From an uncultured Clostridia bacterium (GTDB taxonomy: Bacteria; Bacillota; Clostridia; Christensenellales; Borkfalkiaceae): 54,703 nucleotides of DNA. Shown one piece after another: positions 35,487 to 43,257 of the stretch (position 1 is its first letter; each line of letters starts with the position of its first letter). Both the position numbers and the translations under genes were made by a program. The stretch spans positions 1-54,703 of the forward strand of contig CALVPX010000007.1 in NCBI GenBank assembly GCA_944354265.1, written 5' to 3'. The notes under the pieces are model-generated. The model was not told where the DNA came from. It did no database searches and saw nothing but the letters and a program-made list of their open reading frames with translations.

Positions 35487-37502
35487 TTAAAATTTGAACA
35501 ACTCTGTAAGTCTGGCTATGAGAACGTTTTTCTGTTGTTCGTCGCTGACGCCGCGTATGCTGTCCTTAATCTTGTCCGAAGTAGTGGCGTCAACTAGCGT
35601 AGAAAGAAAGAGTATGCTTTGTAGGCGCTTGTCAGTCACAAGCCTTGCCTTCATGGTCTCCTTCTCGGCATTGGTGCAGGTGAGCGCCTTTATTATGTAG
35701 TCAACGGCGTAGCCGAACTGCTCCTCGAAACAGCTTTCGAAGTATTGTCTGAAGTTTTTTTCGAAGAGTGACTGCGCCAGCTTTTCGACCTCGGTGTCGA
35801 GCGGCGAACGCTTGTTGAGCGCGTCGTTCAGCGCTATGTTGTACTTCTCCTCCCTGTCCTTGAGTTCCTTTTCGTACCTGACGCGCTCTGCAACGAGCTG
35901 GTCCGTCTTCTCCTTTACCTTGCCGCGTTGAATATCGGCGTCGAGGAGCTCCTTTTCGTACTTTTCGTAATACAGGTAGAAAGAGTCTATGGCATAGATG
36001 TAGTACAGATTATTGTTTACGCTGAAGCCCTCCTTGCGCCAGTACCAGCCATCAGGAGACTTGTTTTCGAGTATCCACACCAAGTTGTCGCGCATTTCCT
36101 TCTGGGGATATTTGATGATATAGTTGAATATCAGGTTGTACGTGTTACAGTACAGCGGAACGAGTTCATAGGGTGATATTGCGCTCTTTTTGCGCCAGTT
36201 CTGCATTATGTGGCTGACGCTGTCGGGACACCCGTCTTCGCCGAGGGAGAAGTTTTCTATCAGATCTTCCCGATTCTTGTCCTTATAGTCTATATATATC
36301 TTCTTTATGTTGGTGAGCGCGAACTGGATATTCTGGTATATGCTCGACTTGCCGACACTGAGATAGTCGTCGTCGATGCCAGCGTTGATGAGAATTGCGA
36401 AGGCGAACAGCGAGTTCATTATGTGGTTGTTTTTGCTGTTGCCGATCATGCCGACAGAGATTGGATTGAGGTTTTTATCGATATAGTCGAAGGATATGTT
36501 GACGTTATTCTTTCTCATCTTCGCTTCGATATATCTGCCCGCCGAAGCCGTCAGGCGACGGAATGTATCCAGCGTCTCCTTATTCTTGTTATAGAATTTT
36601 TTATCGCTGCAGTACTTTGCATACCTCTTTCTGTCTTCATCGCTTAGGTTGTTTTTGTTGCGGTCGCCGAAAAGCTCCGTTCCGTTGTCCATCGAATCAT
36701 AAAAATCCTCCATCGAGTTATAGATAGAGATGAATGCGTTGGTGCCGTAGTATGTGTAATATAACGACGTGTCATACTCTGAAGACTCGTCATCGGCGGG
36801 CTTTTGAAAGGCCCAGCCGCGGTGGGTAACCATAGAGCCGACGTTGGTTCTGCCGATTTTTTTGCCCTCGATTTCGTATACAAACTGATCTTCGTTGACG
36901 AGGGCTGCGTCGTTAAGCATCTTTGACGCGTCAATTACGAGCGTCTCCGTAAATTTGAGCAGGCCGGCCGCGGTTTCCACAATTTCGCCACGGATATTGA
37001 CAGTCGAAGGAAGCTTTGCGCCGCCTCCCGAAAACATGGTTTTCAGAAGATCGTCGCGCAGGTCGACGAACGTAGAGATGACTTTGGAAGCACTCTCCAC
37101 ATACGTTGTGATTTTATAGTCGGCGTTATCCCAATAAGGCGTAGCGTCGAAGACGATACCGCCTTCCTGATATATGCTGGCGAAGACTTTTTCGATGAGG
37201 CCGAAGTAGATGTCATTGTACTGGCTGATGTCGACGCCGAGAGACTTGAGTTCGAGGAAAGTGGACAGCGCCATTATGTGTGTGATTAGGCCGAATTTCT
37301 GCCTGTAATCCTTATCGTCCAACGGAAAGCTGCCAGCCTTTTTGTCGTAGAACTTTACAAAGTCCTTCAGAATTTTTGCACCGACTTTTTCCGCAGGCTG
37401 ATAGGCATATATCATTCTGTCACTGCCTGCACCAGGAATCCCCCCTATTTTGTTTTTGGTGATAATGTCGAGTACATCTTCGTAGTTGCTAGTGATTCCC
37501 AT
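35487..37502 (-). CDS. Unknown helical protein, possible alpha/alpha toroid plus coiled coil
   Basis: 671 residues, no family recognised. Residues about 1-510 contain many paired helices; the segment near 480-500 (ENKSPDGWYWRKEG) resembles repeats of alpha/alpha-toroid proteins such as terpene cyclases or glycoside hydrolases, but catalytic motifs are not evident. A charged coiled coil follows at about 524-560 (Lys/Glu/Arg-rich), then a C-terminal helical domain. It starts 3 nt after the TIR2 stop and precedes the ATPase, so it is probably a structural or sensor subunit of the same complex. Function unknown. Confidence 0.7.
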   Translation of the reverse strand: MGITSNYEDVLDIITKNKIGGIPGAGSDRMIYAYQPAEKVGAKILKDFVKFYDKKAGSFPLDDKDYRQKFGLITHIMALSTFLELKSLGVDISQYNDIYFGLIEKVFASIYQEGGIVFDATPYWDNADYKITTYVESASKVISTFVDLRDDLLKTMFSGGGAKLPSTVNIRGEIVETAAGLLKFTETLVIDASKMLNDAALVNEDQFVYEIEGKKIGRTNVGSMVTHRGWAFQKPADDESSEYDTSLYYTYYGTNAFISIYNSMEDFYDSMDNGTELFGDRNKNNLSDEDRKRYAKYCSDKKFYNKNKETLDTFRRLTASAGRYIEAKMRKNNVNISFDYIDKNLNPISVGMIGNSKNNHIMNSLFAFAILINAGIDDDYLSVGKSSIYQNIQFALTNIKKIYIDYKDKNREDLIENFSLGEDGCPDSVSHIMQNWRKKSAISPYELVPLYCNTYNLIFNYIIKYPQKEMRDNLVWILENKSPDGWYWRKEGFSVNNNLYYIYAIDSFYLYYEKYEKELLDADIQRGKVKEKTDQLVAERVRYEKELKDREEKYNIALNDALNKRSPLDTEVEKLAQSLFEKNFRQYFESCFEEQFGYAVDYIIKALTCTNAEKETMKARLVTDKRLQSILFLSTLVDATTSDKIKDSIRGVSDEQQKNVLIARLTELFKF

Positions 37503-37505
37503 AAA

Positions 37506-38525
37506 TCATTTCCTCCGGTTTATTTTATCGTCATCGAGCACGAGCACAAGCCTTACGCCCGCCGCAAACTGATTATTTTCATAATTTATGTATCCGTTCA
37601 GCGGACGGTTTGCCGAGTTATACAAAAGCAACTCTCCGTCATTGCCCCTTACCCAAAACGCACGGAAGCTCTGCGAGCGGCGGCTATCGGCATAGTCGGT
37701 AGGAACGGCCTCGCCAATCAAGTCGCCATAGGTATCTATTAGCGATTTTTTTATGAGGCAAAGACTGACGACCGACTCGTCTCCGTCGAGGCCGAATTTT
37801 TCCGCGTCGATATCCTCTATTGCTGAGTAATCGACAAAATCGAGGCAATATTTTGACACGAAGTACAGAAGATTTTTGTCGCGGCGGAACATCTCCCAAA
37901 CAATCGGCAACTGTTTTTCGCCATCGCCATGCGGATATGTGCCCAGGCTGTATTCGCGCAGCTTTTCGCCATCGCGACGAATATAGTTTGTGCCGCGCAT
38001 CTCAATCTGCCTGAGGTTGCTGGTGGCTCCGTTGTTGGCACAGAAAGCGAGCATTCTGTCGGCGCTGTCGTCGTCGGACAGGCACAGATAAAGCCTGTCC
38101 CCATTCTTCATTATGGACACGAAAGATGAGATATTGTTTCTGAACTCGGTTTCACAGAGGGCTATGAGTGCGTACTTATACTCGCTGTAGCCTATGAATA
38201 CGGGCAGAACTTCAAAATCATTGGTCGAACCAAGTTTTTTCAGCGCAAGGTCAAACTCCCTGAACACGGCCGAACTGACGAGCGAATTTTCGCTTATGAA
38301 AAATATTACGCCCCTGCAGTTTTCGGACTGGATGATGCTCTCCACCTCCTCATTCCACACGTCACCGTCGTTGAGCTCGGCGTCGTACCAATAATTTGCG
38401 CCGCCCTCATACAGGCGATGAAGATAGTTGAAGACAATATCCCTGTCCTTATGCGAATAGGATATGAAAACATATCTGTTGTTCCCGCCGCCGACGCGGT
38501 CGAGATATGTCATTGGCTTATTCAT
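37506..38525 (-). CDS. TIR-domain protein with DUF6273-like C-terminus (TIR2)
   Basis: 339 residues. The N-terminal TIR domain (about 17-125) begins YVFISYSHKDRD and carries VFREFDLAL, where E90 is the likely catalytic Glu of NAD+-cleaving TIRs. The C-terminal half (about 190-335) has LREYSLGTYPHG, LPIVWEMFRRDKN, LYFVSKYCLDF, FRAFWVRG and a final GVRLVLVL, matching the pattern of DUF6273 (usually G.YP, PI.W..L, L..S...LD, GVRP). Such a domain may bind a ligand and control the TIR enzyme. First gene of the four-gene operon: AAGGAG 7 nt before ATG and its own promoter at 38615-38643. Confidence 0.88.
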   Translation of the reverse strand: MNKPMTYLDRVGGGNNRYVFISYSHKDRDIVFNYLHRLYEGGANYWYDAELNDGDVWNEEVESIIQSENCRGVIFFISENSLVSSAVFREFDLALKKLGSTNDFEVLPVFIGYSEYKYALIALCETEFRNNISSFVSIMKNGDRLYLCLSDDDSADRMLAFCANNGATSNLRQIEMRGTNYIRRDGEKLREYSLGTYPHGDGEKQLPIVWEMFRRDKNLLYFVSKYCLDFVDYSAIEDIDAEKFGLDGDESVVSLCLIKKSLIDTYGDLIGEAVPTDYADSRRSQSFRAFWVRGNDGELLLYNSANRPLNGYINYENNQFAAGVRLVLVLDDDKINRRK

Positions 38526-38614
38526 AATTTACTCCTTAAGCTCATTCATGTGACAAAAACATGCCGTTGCGACATAAATTTACATTTTTTGCGCAAATTC
38601 ATCATTACAGCTTA

Positions 38615-38643
38615 ATTTTACCATATTAATCTATCTTTTGCAA
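38615..38643 (-). promoter_or_regulatory. Promoter of the TIR2 operon
   Basis: Minus-strand TTGCAA, 17 nt, TAAAAT with an extended TGG. It lies about 90 nt upstream of the TIR2 start codon and after the terminator at 38686-38719. Confidence 0.6.
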
Positions 38644-38685
38644 TAGTCAAAATAAAGAAAATCCGCATTTTGTTCAATAAATTTA

Positions 38686-38719
38686 AAAACTCAAACTTCC
38701 GCGCTGAAGTTTGAGTTTT
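38686..38719. terminator. Terminator between the TIR1-Nudix and TIR2 operons
   Basis: Perfect 14-bp stem AAAACTCAAACTTC / GAAGTTTGAGTTTT with a 6-nt loop and A/T tracts on both sides. It ends the TIR1-Nudix transcript, so the set is made from two transcripts. Confidence 0.85.
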
Positions 38720-38839
38720 AATAAATTTATGCATTTTGTTTTGGACTGATCAGCCATATGAACAGCCCGTATTCGCCGTAAATATCCGAAACTAATTACC
38801 GCATAACCATCCCGCGACAACCAATATTGCAGAGGTAAA

Positions 38840-39493
38840 TTATAATTTACCCTTAAATTGAGCAAACGCCACCGCGCTGAGAGAGTACCCGTCACATATT
38901 TCCCCGCAAAGCGCCATTTCGGCAAACTGCTCTGCAGTTACAAGACGGTAATCGGCAATTCCTTCTCTGTCGTCGTTATTCACGAATCGCACATCCTCGT
39001 CCGTCTCCGCAATATATATATCCGCCAATCCGGCACTTAGACCCGTATCTGCACAGACTGTGCCGAGATAGAAGAGGGCGATATTTTTCATGCCAGTTTC
39101 CTCGAATATTTCCTTGGCCGCGTTCTGTTCTGAGGATAACCATTTTTCGCCGAAGCCGCGCGGAATTTCCCACGAAAAACGCCTTAAACTGTGACGAAAA
39201 TGTTGCAACAGCAGAATTCGTTTGCGGCACAATATCAGCACGACAACCGCGCCTTTCTCCACCGCGGAGATTATTCTGATATATGTACCCACCGAGTTGT
39301 CGGGAAATATAACCGCGTCCCGCAACAACATAATATATTCGTCGCTGTATATGATGCCTGTTTCTTTACCGGTCTGCGCCTCAACCTTCGCTATCTGCTC
39401 GCGGTCTGTAATAATGTTTACGGCATTTTCTTCGTCCACATTTGTAAACAAGTCAGGACGTTGCTGCATGAGCTGTATGTAATCATTCTTCAT
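38840..39493 (-). CDS. Nudix hydrolase (ADP-ribose pyrophosphatase-like)
   Basis: 217 residues. The Nudix box lies at residues 113-135, running from GFGEKW to KEIFEETGM; the metal-binding Glu residues E128, E131 and E132 are present, while the first Glu of the consensus is Leu and the Arg is Lys. The preceding FSWEIPRG matches the ELPAG element of ADP-ribose pyrophosphatases. The start is ATG 39493, eight nt after GGAGG and inside the end of TIR1 (11-bp overlap), so the two are co-translated. Next to a TIR gene, the likely substrate is ADP-ribose, a cyclic ADP-ribose derivative or NAD+. It may make, erase or use a TIR signal; the substrate is inferred. Confidence 0.88.
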   Translation of the reverse strand: MKNDYIQLMQQRPDLFTNVDEENAVNIITDREQIAKVEAQTGKETGIIYSDEYIMLLRDAVIFPDNSVGTYIRIISAVEKGAVVVLILCRKRILLLQHFRHSLRRFSWEIPRGFGEKWLSSEQNAAKEIFEETGMKNIALFYLGTVCADTGLSAGLADIYIAETDEDVRFVNNDDREGIADYRLVTAEQFAEMALCGEICDGYSLSAVAFAQFKGKL

Positions 39494-41549
39494 CGTCATT
39501 CCCTCCGCTAAGACGGTCAATCAATTTATTCAACAGGAATTCCCCCTGTTCATGCGTGCGGCCGTTAAACAGTCTTATTTCTGTCAGGAACAGATTATTT
39601 TTCTCCTCACCATATTCGCCGCAGATATAATCTATGGTAAACAACTGCTTTCCGTTGCCCACAGGCAAATTGTTCTGTGTGAAGTATGGTTTTTTCTGCC
39701 CCGCGCGATATACGGCGTTGACCTGTTTGTTGCCGATGCGAAAAACAATAGTGACGGCGCCATCGACTCTTTTACAGCTCAACCCCATGTTACTATGAGC
39801 TATTTCATCAATCCATGCCGCATAGGCCTGCCATACAACTGCGATATAGTAAAAATCTATATCCCAATGTCCCGAACGGACGCCCGCCTCCTCTACAAGC
39901 CTTATATACTGTTCCCACTGAGGCAGAGTGCGGGCGGCAGCCACTTGCGACAGCGTCATCTCTCCGGCAAAGGGCATTATCAATTCAGTGAGAAATGATT
40001 GAGGACTGAATGAGCCCACCGCATATAATAATTCCTCCGCGGTAATCTCACGACCAGTCGGCATCAATTCATACAATGCCGTAGGGCTCAATGCGCTGTC
40101 GTAGGGAATAGTTATCTTTACGCCGTACGCATTTGCAAAATTAAGATTATAACGCATATCAATTATCTGCTTGAGTATGGCGGCAAACGGTTTTTGCCGG
40201 TCTATAAGACAATCGGGTACGGGAGTTGCGTCGCAGACAATGTTGTCCTTATAAAATTGCTCCCTGCTGTACCCATTATTAAATTCCTCCCTCGTATGAA
40301 TGGCGCGGCGCTGGATGTCTTTCCACTTCTTTTTAAAACGACTCTGTTCTTCGGCGCTCAGACCGAAACTTTCGCCTATCTGCAGTATCCTCTGCTCGTT
40401 TTCCGCCATGGTCACACAAAAATTATGGAAATATAAGCCGAGCGAATTTTCTGTCAGGCGGAAATTGGTAATGTCGTCGTCCCAATCCATGCGGAGGCAA
40501 TATACCGAGTGCTCCAGACAAAGGCGCGTCCACGCCGCCCAATCGACACTGCCATACCCCGCTTTATCAAAGGGACTTTTTTCTCTGTAGAGCACGAGCA
40601 CTATAGAGCCGTTTTCAATAAGGCGGCAAAACGCTTCATAGTCCGCACTGTCCAGCTTTGAATACCATTGGATAAACACAGCACTGTTCTGCAAAAAAGC
40701 TCTGTTCACTATGAGCTGACGGAAATGAAGAAGACTACGCAGAACCTCTCTGCCCTGGATTGAATTTCTCATCGCTTTGAGTTGCTCATCCTTAAGGCCG
40801 TTGCGCATAAAGCGCCGGTCTTCATAAAAGTATGTGGGCACCCATTGATTGTCCATGACAAGTGGATAGACCGCGTTTGAAGAAACCTCCCCTGAAGTCA
40901 CCTTGTAAAACTTCGCCTCCCTGCCATCTAGACTACAACAAACCAATTGGGGATTGGCATAACGGTATATATACATTCCGTCGTTATCGAGCGTGTAGTC
41001 GAAATTCTGGACCGATAAAGCGCTACTGTTCCACAGGGGTAGGCCCAGCTTTCTCCTCTTATCATCGTCAACAACGCCACAGTTCCAACATTCGGCGCCA
41101 ATAAGGCGGTTTATGAACCTTTCCGTCACTCCACCGTACAGCCACATGGCTAAATTCTGCCTGGAGGTAAGTGTAACTCGCACATCTGAGGGGAAATCTG
41201 AAATAGGTATCCTGTTCAGGAACACAGGTAAAATTACATACGAAGGATCTTGAGCCTTTAATTTTATTGCCATGCGCAATTCACGCATGACCTCTGTCCT
41301 GTTTTCACACCCGGCACCTAGAAATATCACGAACGCACGGCTACATTTTAGTCTTTCGTCTATTACCTCTCTCCAGTCGCTACCGGGTGCAATCCCTTCC
41401 CCCATCATATCATACCAGATGCGGAATCCATTGCCGCACATCGCCCTGATTATGCCTGATACAACGCGTATGTCCTCCCTGGAATAACTTATGAATATGT
41501 ATGGCTCTTTGTCATAGTAAACTTCCATGCTGCTATCGATAATCTCCAT
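39483..41549 (-). CDS. TIR-domain protein with large unknown C-terminal region (TIR1)
   Basis: 688 residues from ATG 41549 (GGAGG 5 nt upstream). The N-terminal TIR domain (about 16-125) has YIFISYSREDIR and a helix TEVMRELRMAI, where E90 is the likely catalytic Glu. The remaining about 560 residues match no family I know; they contain repeated aromatic-rich beta segments and short helices, no membrane span. An in-frame extension to 41657 runs through the promoter and is rejected. First gene of the TIR1-Nudix operon. By family precedent it may cleave NAD+ or make a cyclic nucleotide signal when activated by phage, with the C-terminal part sensing the trigger. Confidence 0.87.
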   Translation of the reverse strand: MEIIDSSMEVYYDKEPYIFISYSREDIRVVSGIIRAMCGNGFRIWYDMMGEGIAPGSDWREVIDERLKCSRAFVIFLGAGCENRTEVMRELRMAIKLKAQDPSYVILPVFLNRIPISDFPSDVRVTLTSRQNLAMWLYGGVTERFINRLIGAECWNCGVVDDDKRRKLGLPLWNSSALSVQNFDYTLDNDGMYIYRYANPQLVCCSLDGREAKFYKVTSGEVSSNAVYPLVMDNQWVPTYFYEDRRFMRNGLKDEQLKAMRNSIQGREVLRSLLHFRQLIVNRAFLQNSAVFIQWYSKLDSADYEAFCRLIENGSIVLVLYREKSPFDKAGYGSVDWAAWTRLCLEHSVYCLRMDWDDDITNFRLTENSLGLYFHNFCVTMAENEQRILQIGESFGLSAEEQSRFKKKWKDIQRRAIHTREEFNNGYSREQFYKDNIVCDATPVPDCLIDRQKPFAAILKQIIDMRYNLNFANAYGVKITIPYDSALSPTALYELMPTGREITAEELLYAVGSFSPQSFLTELIMPFAGEMTLSQVAAARTLPQWEQYIRLVEEAGVRSGHWDIDFYYIAVVWQAYAAWIDEIAHSNMGLSCKRVDGAVTIVFRIGNKQVNAVYRAGQKKPYFTQNNLPVGNGKQLFTIDYICGEYGEEKNNLFLTEIRLFNGRTHEQGEFLLNKLIDRLSGGNDDEE

Positions 41550-41598
41550 TATATCCTCCCTATGACTTTTTCGGCAAATAATATCGGATACTAAATTG

Positions 41599-41627
41599 AT
41601 TATAACATGCCTGCCACAAAAAATCAA
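41599..41627 (-). promoter_or_regulatory. Promoter of the TIR1-Nudix operon
   Basis: Minus-strand TTGATT, 17 nt, TATAAT, about 50 nt before the ATG at 41549. Confidence 0.7.
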
Positions 41628-41914
41628 CGGCTGAGCAATTTCATTATCGCCACACACTATCGGCGTAAGGGAGCGTTTTATAATAAGAGATACCCGCCCC
41701 TGACGGGCAAAACGAGCTCTCTGTCTGTCTTTTATGTTCTGAACCTTTCAATTTTCACAATATGGAAAAACACCTCAAGACTTCTTTTTTGGTAAAAAAG
41801 TTGCGGTTTAATATGACTTGATGATACAGGTCGCCTGAACAGACACGACCCGTTCGGCCGCTGGATGTTTTAAGGCACATTCACGTTTATTATAACAAAT
41901 TAGTAAAATTAAAA

Positions 41915-42026
41915 AACACAAAAAACGGGCGATTTTAAGCGAAATATGCCTCAAACCGCTCCAAAACAAGCATTTTTATCTTTGTCGAATTTACCTAAAA
42001 TCAGCAACTTCCCAAACCTTCCCAAA
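41915..42026. repeat. Internal copy of an element end
   Basis: Reads like a diverged copy of the left island end at 27180-27300: ACGGGCG.TTTT.AGC, then CCTCAAACCGC, TAAAATCA and CTTCCCAA words in the same order and spacing. It holds a helical-turn pair of CTTCCCAA (42008-42015 and 42018-42025). It may mark the left end of a second element (42.0-46.7 kb) placed beside the first. The rest of the 41628-42146 gap shows no gene I can support. Confidence 0.45.
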
Positions 42027-42146
42027 TCCATTTGATAAATTTTACTATCAGATTTGCGCACTATATAGTTGCAATACTCTAAGTAAATAATTTTATTGGC
42101 TGTTTCCGAAATTATTAAGCTACCAATTTCTCAGCATGTTAATAAT

Positions 42147-43193
42147 TTAATCACAAAATAAATCATTGAACTCGGGCAAATCCACATTTCTACGCAATAA
42201 AAAAATGTCAATGCTGCCCCCAAACTTTGAGTCGCAAAACACCTCTATTTCTACATCCAGCCAGCCCTTAAGTGATTTTGTCATATTACAATACCCTGTT
42301 GTGTCCAATACCTCTGGTAGCTCTAAGGACAACCTGCCATTTCCAATACATACATCTATATTATCAAGCAAAAACCGTGTTTCGACGCAACCGAAACGCT
42401 TTATAGGTTCTATGCTGTCACACAGTCCCAGAAGGAAAGAAAACCCATCTTTTGCCGAAAGTATGGAATGCTCGCCTCCTTTTACAAGCGACTCAAGACC
42501 AGCTTTTTTATATTCCTCTTTATGCTTATCATCTACCGTCCACATATTGTGTCACATTATAGCACGCGCGGCAATTTTATGAAGGTCGTATAGGGCAGTA
42601 CCATAATAGAGATTATTTCTCACCGTTGATCTATCATTTTTCAGAACTTCTTTAAACAGTTTTTGCAATTTCGAATATAGAATCATTCCGCCGACTATAC
42701 CATGGTCTGCAACTCTGTGCTTTCTCCTGTATTTATAATATTTTAACGCCAGAGGGAAATCGAGCTCGTCATAACACAATTTTTTATATTCATTACTCAT
42801 TCTGAATGGCGCACTACCTTCTTCATAGACATATCCGACGTCATGAAAAAGACAGGTCAGAAACCATGTATAGAGCCACGGATTTTTGCCATGCTTAGCC
42901 TCATCGTACACATTAATGCCAAAATCCCCAGAGCCATCCGAATAAAATTTCTCATGCAATGCAATACCCAAAAGATATGTCGATAAAATATGTCTACTTC
43001 TGTTTGCCGGTAACTGAATATTGCTGAGAAGAGATTGCTTCCCGCCGCAAGCAAAATAATCACTGATAAATTTCCATGGTTCATTTTCATCTTTTGATGT
43101 AATTGCCAAAAAAATATCAGATGCGCCATTGCTATAGTATTGCCACCTTTTACGATCTGTCGAAATACCCGAATATACCTCGCTTAATTTCAT
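42147..43193 (-). pseudogene. HD-domain protein interrupted by an in-frame TGA
   Basis: One reading frame of about 348 codons, cut by TGA at 42552-42554. The first part (213 residues) has HD-phosphohydrolase features: RHILSTYLLG (H68), FLTCLFHDVGY (H117, D118) and HRVADHGIVGG (H164). The frame then reads AARAIM-stop-HNMWTVDDKH and continues for 132 residues including LLGLCDSIEPIKRFG, a motif expected later in the same HD fold. The second part has no good ribosome-binding site. It is therefore one gene with a nonsense mutation, or a readthrough gene (TGA followed by C is a leaky context). Follows AbiH with a 64-bp gap. HD enzymes hydrolyse nucleotides or cyclic nucleotides, which would fit a defence role. 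Confidence 0.7.
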
Positions 43194-43257
43194 AATACAG
43201 CTAACCTGCCCTACAGCCCCGCATGGTCTATTAAAGGACTGTCAGTTTTTGATTAAT

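Noticed and set aside
41550-41657. N-terminal extension of TIR1
   Set aside because: The extension covers the predicted promoter and ribosome-binding site; the ATG at 41549 is well placed.
42552-42554. TGA as a genome-wide sense codon
   Set aside because: Several intact genes in the window stop at TGA (for example mgtA and the ATGA overlaps), so the code is standard.
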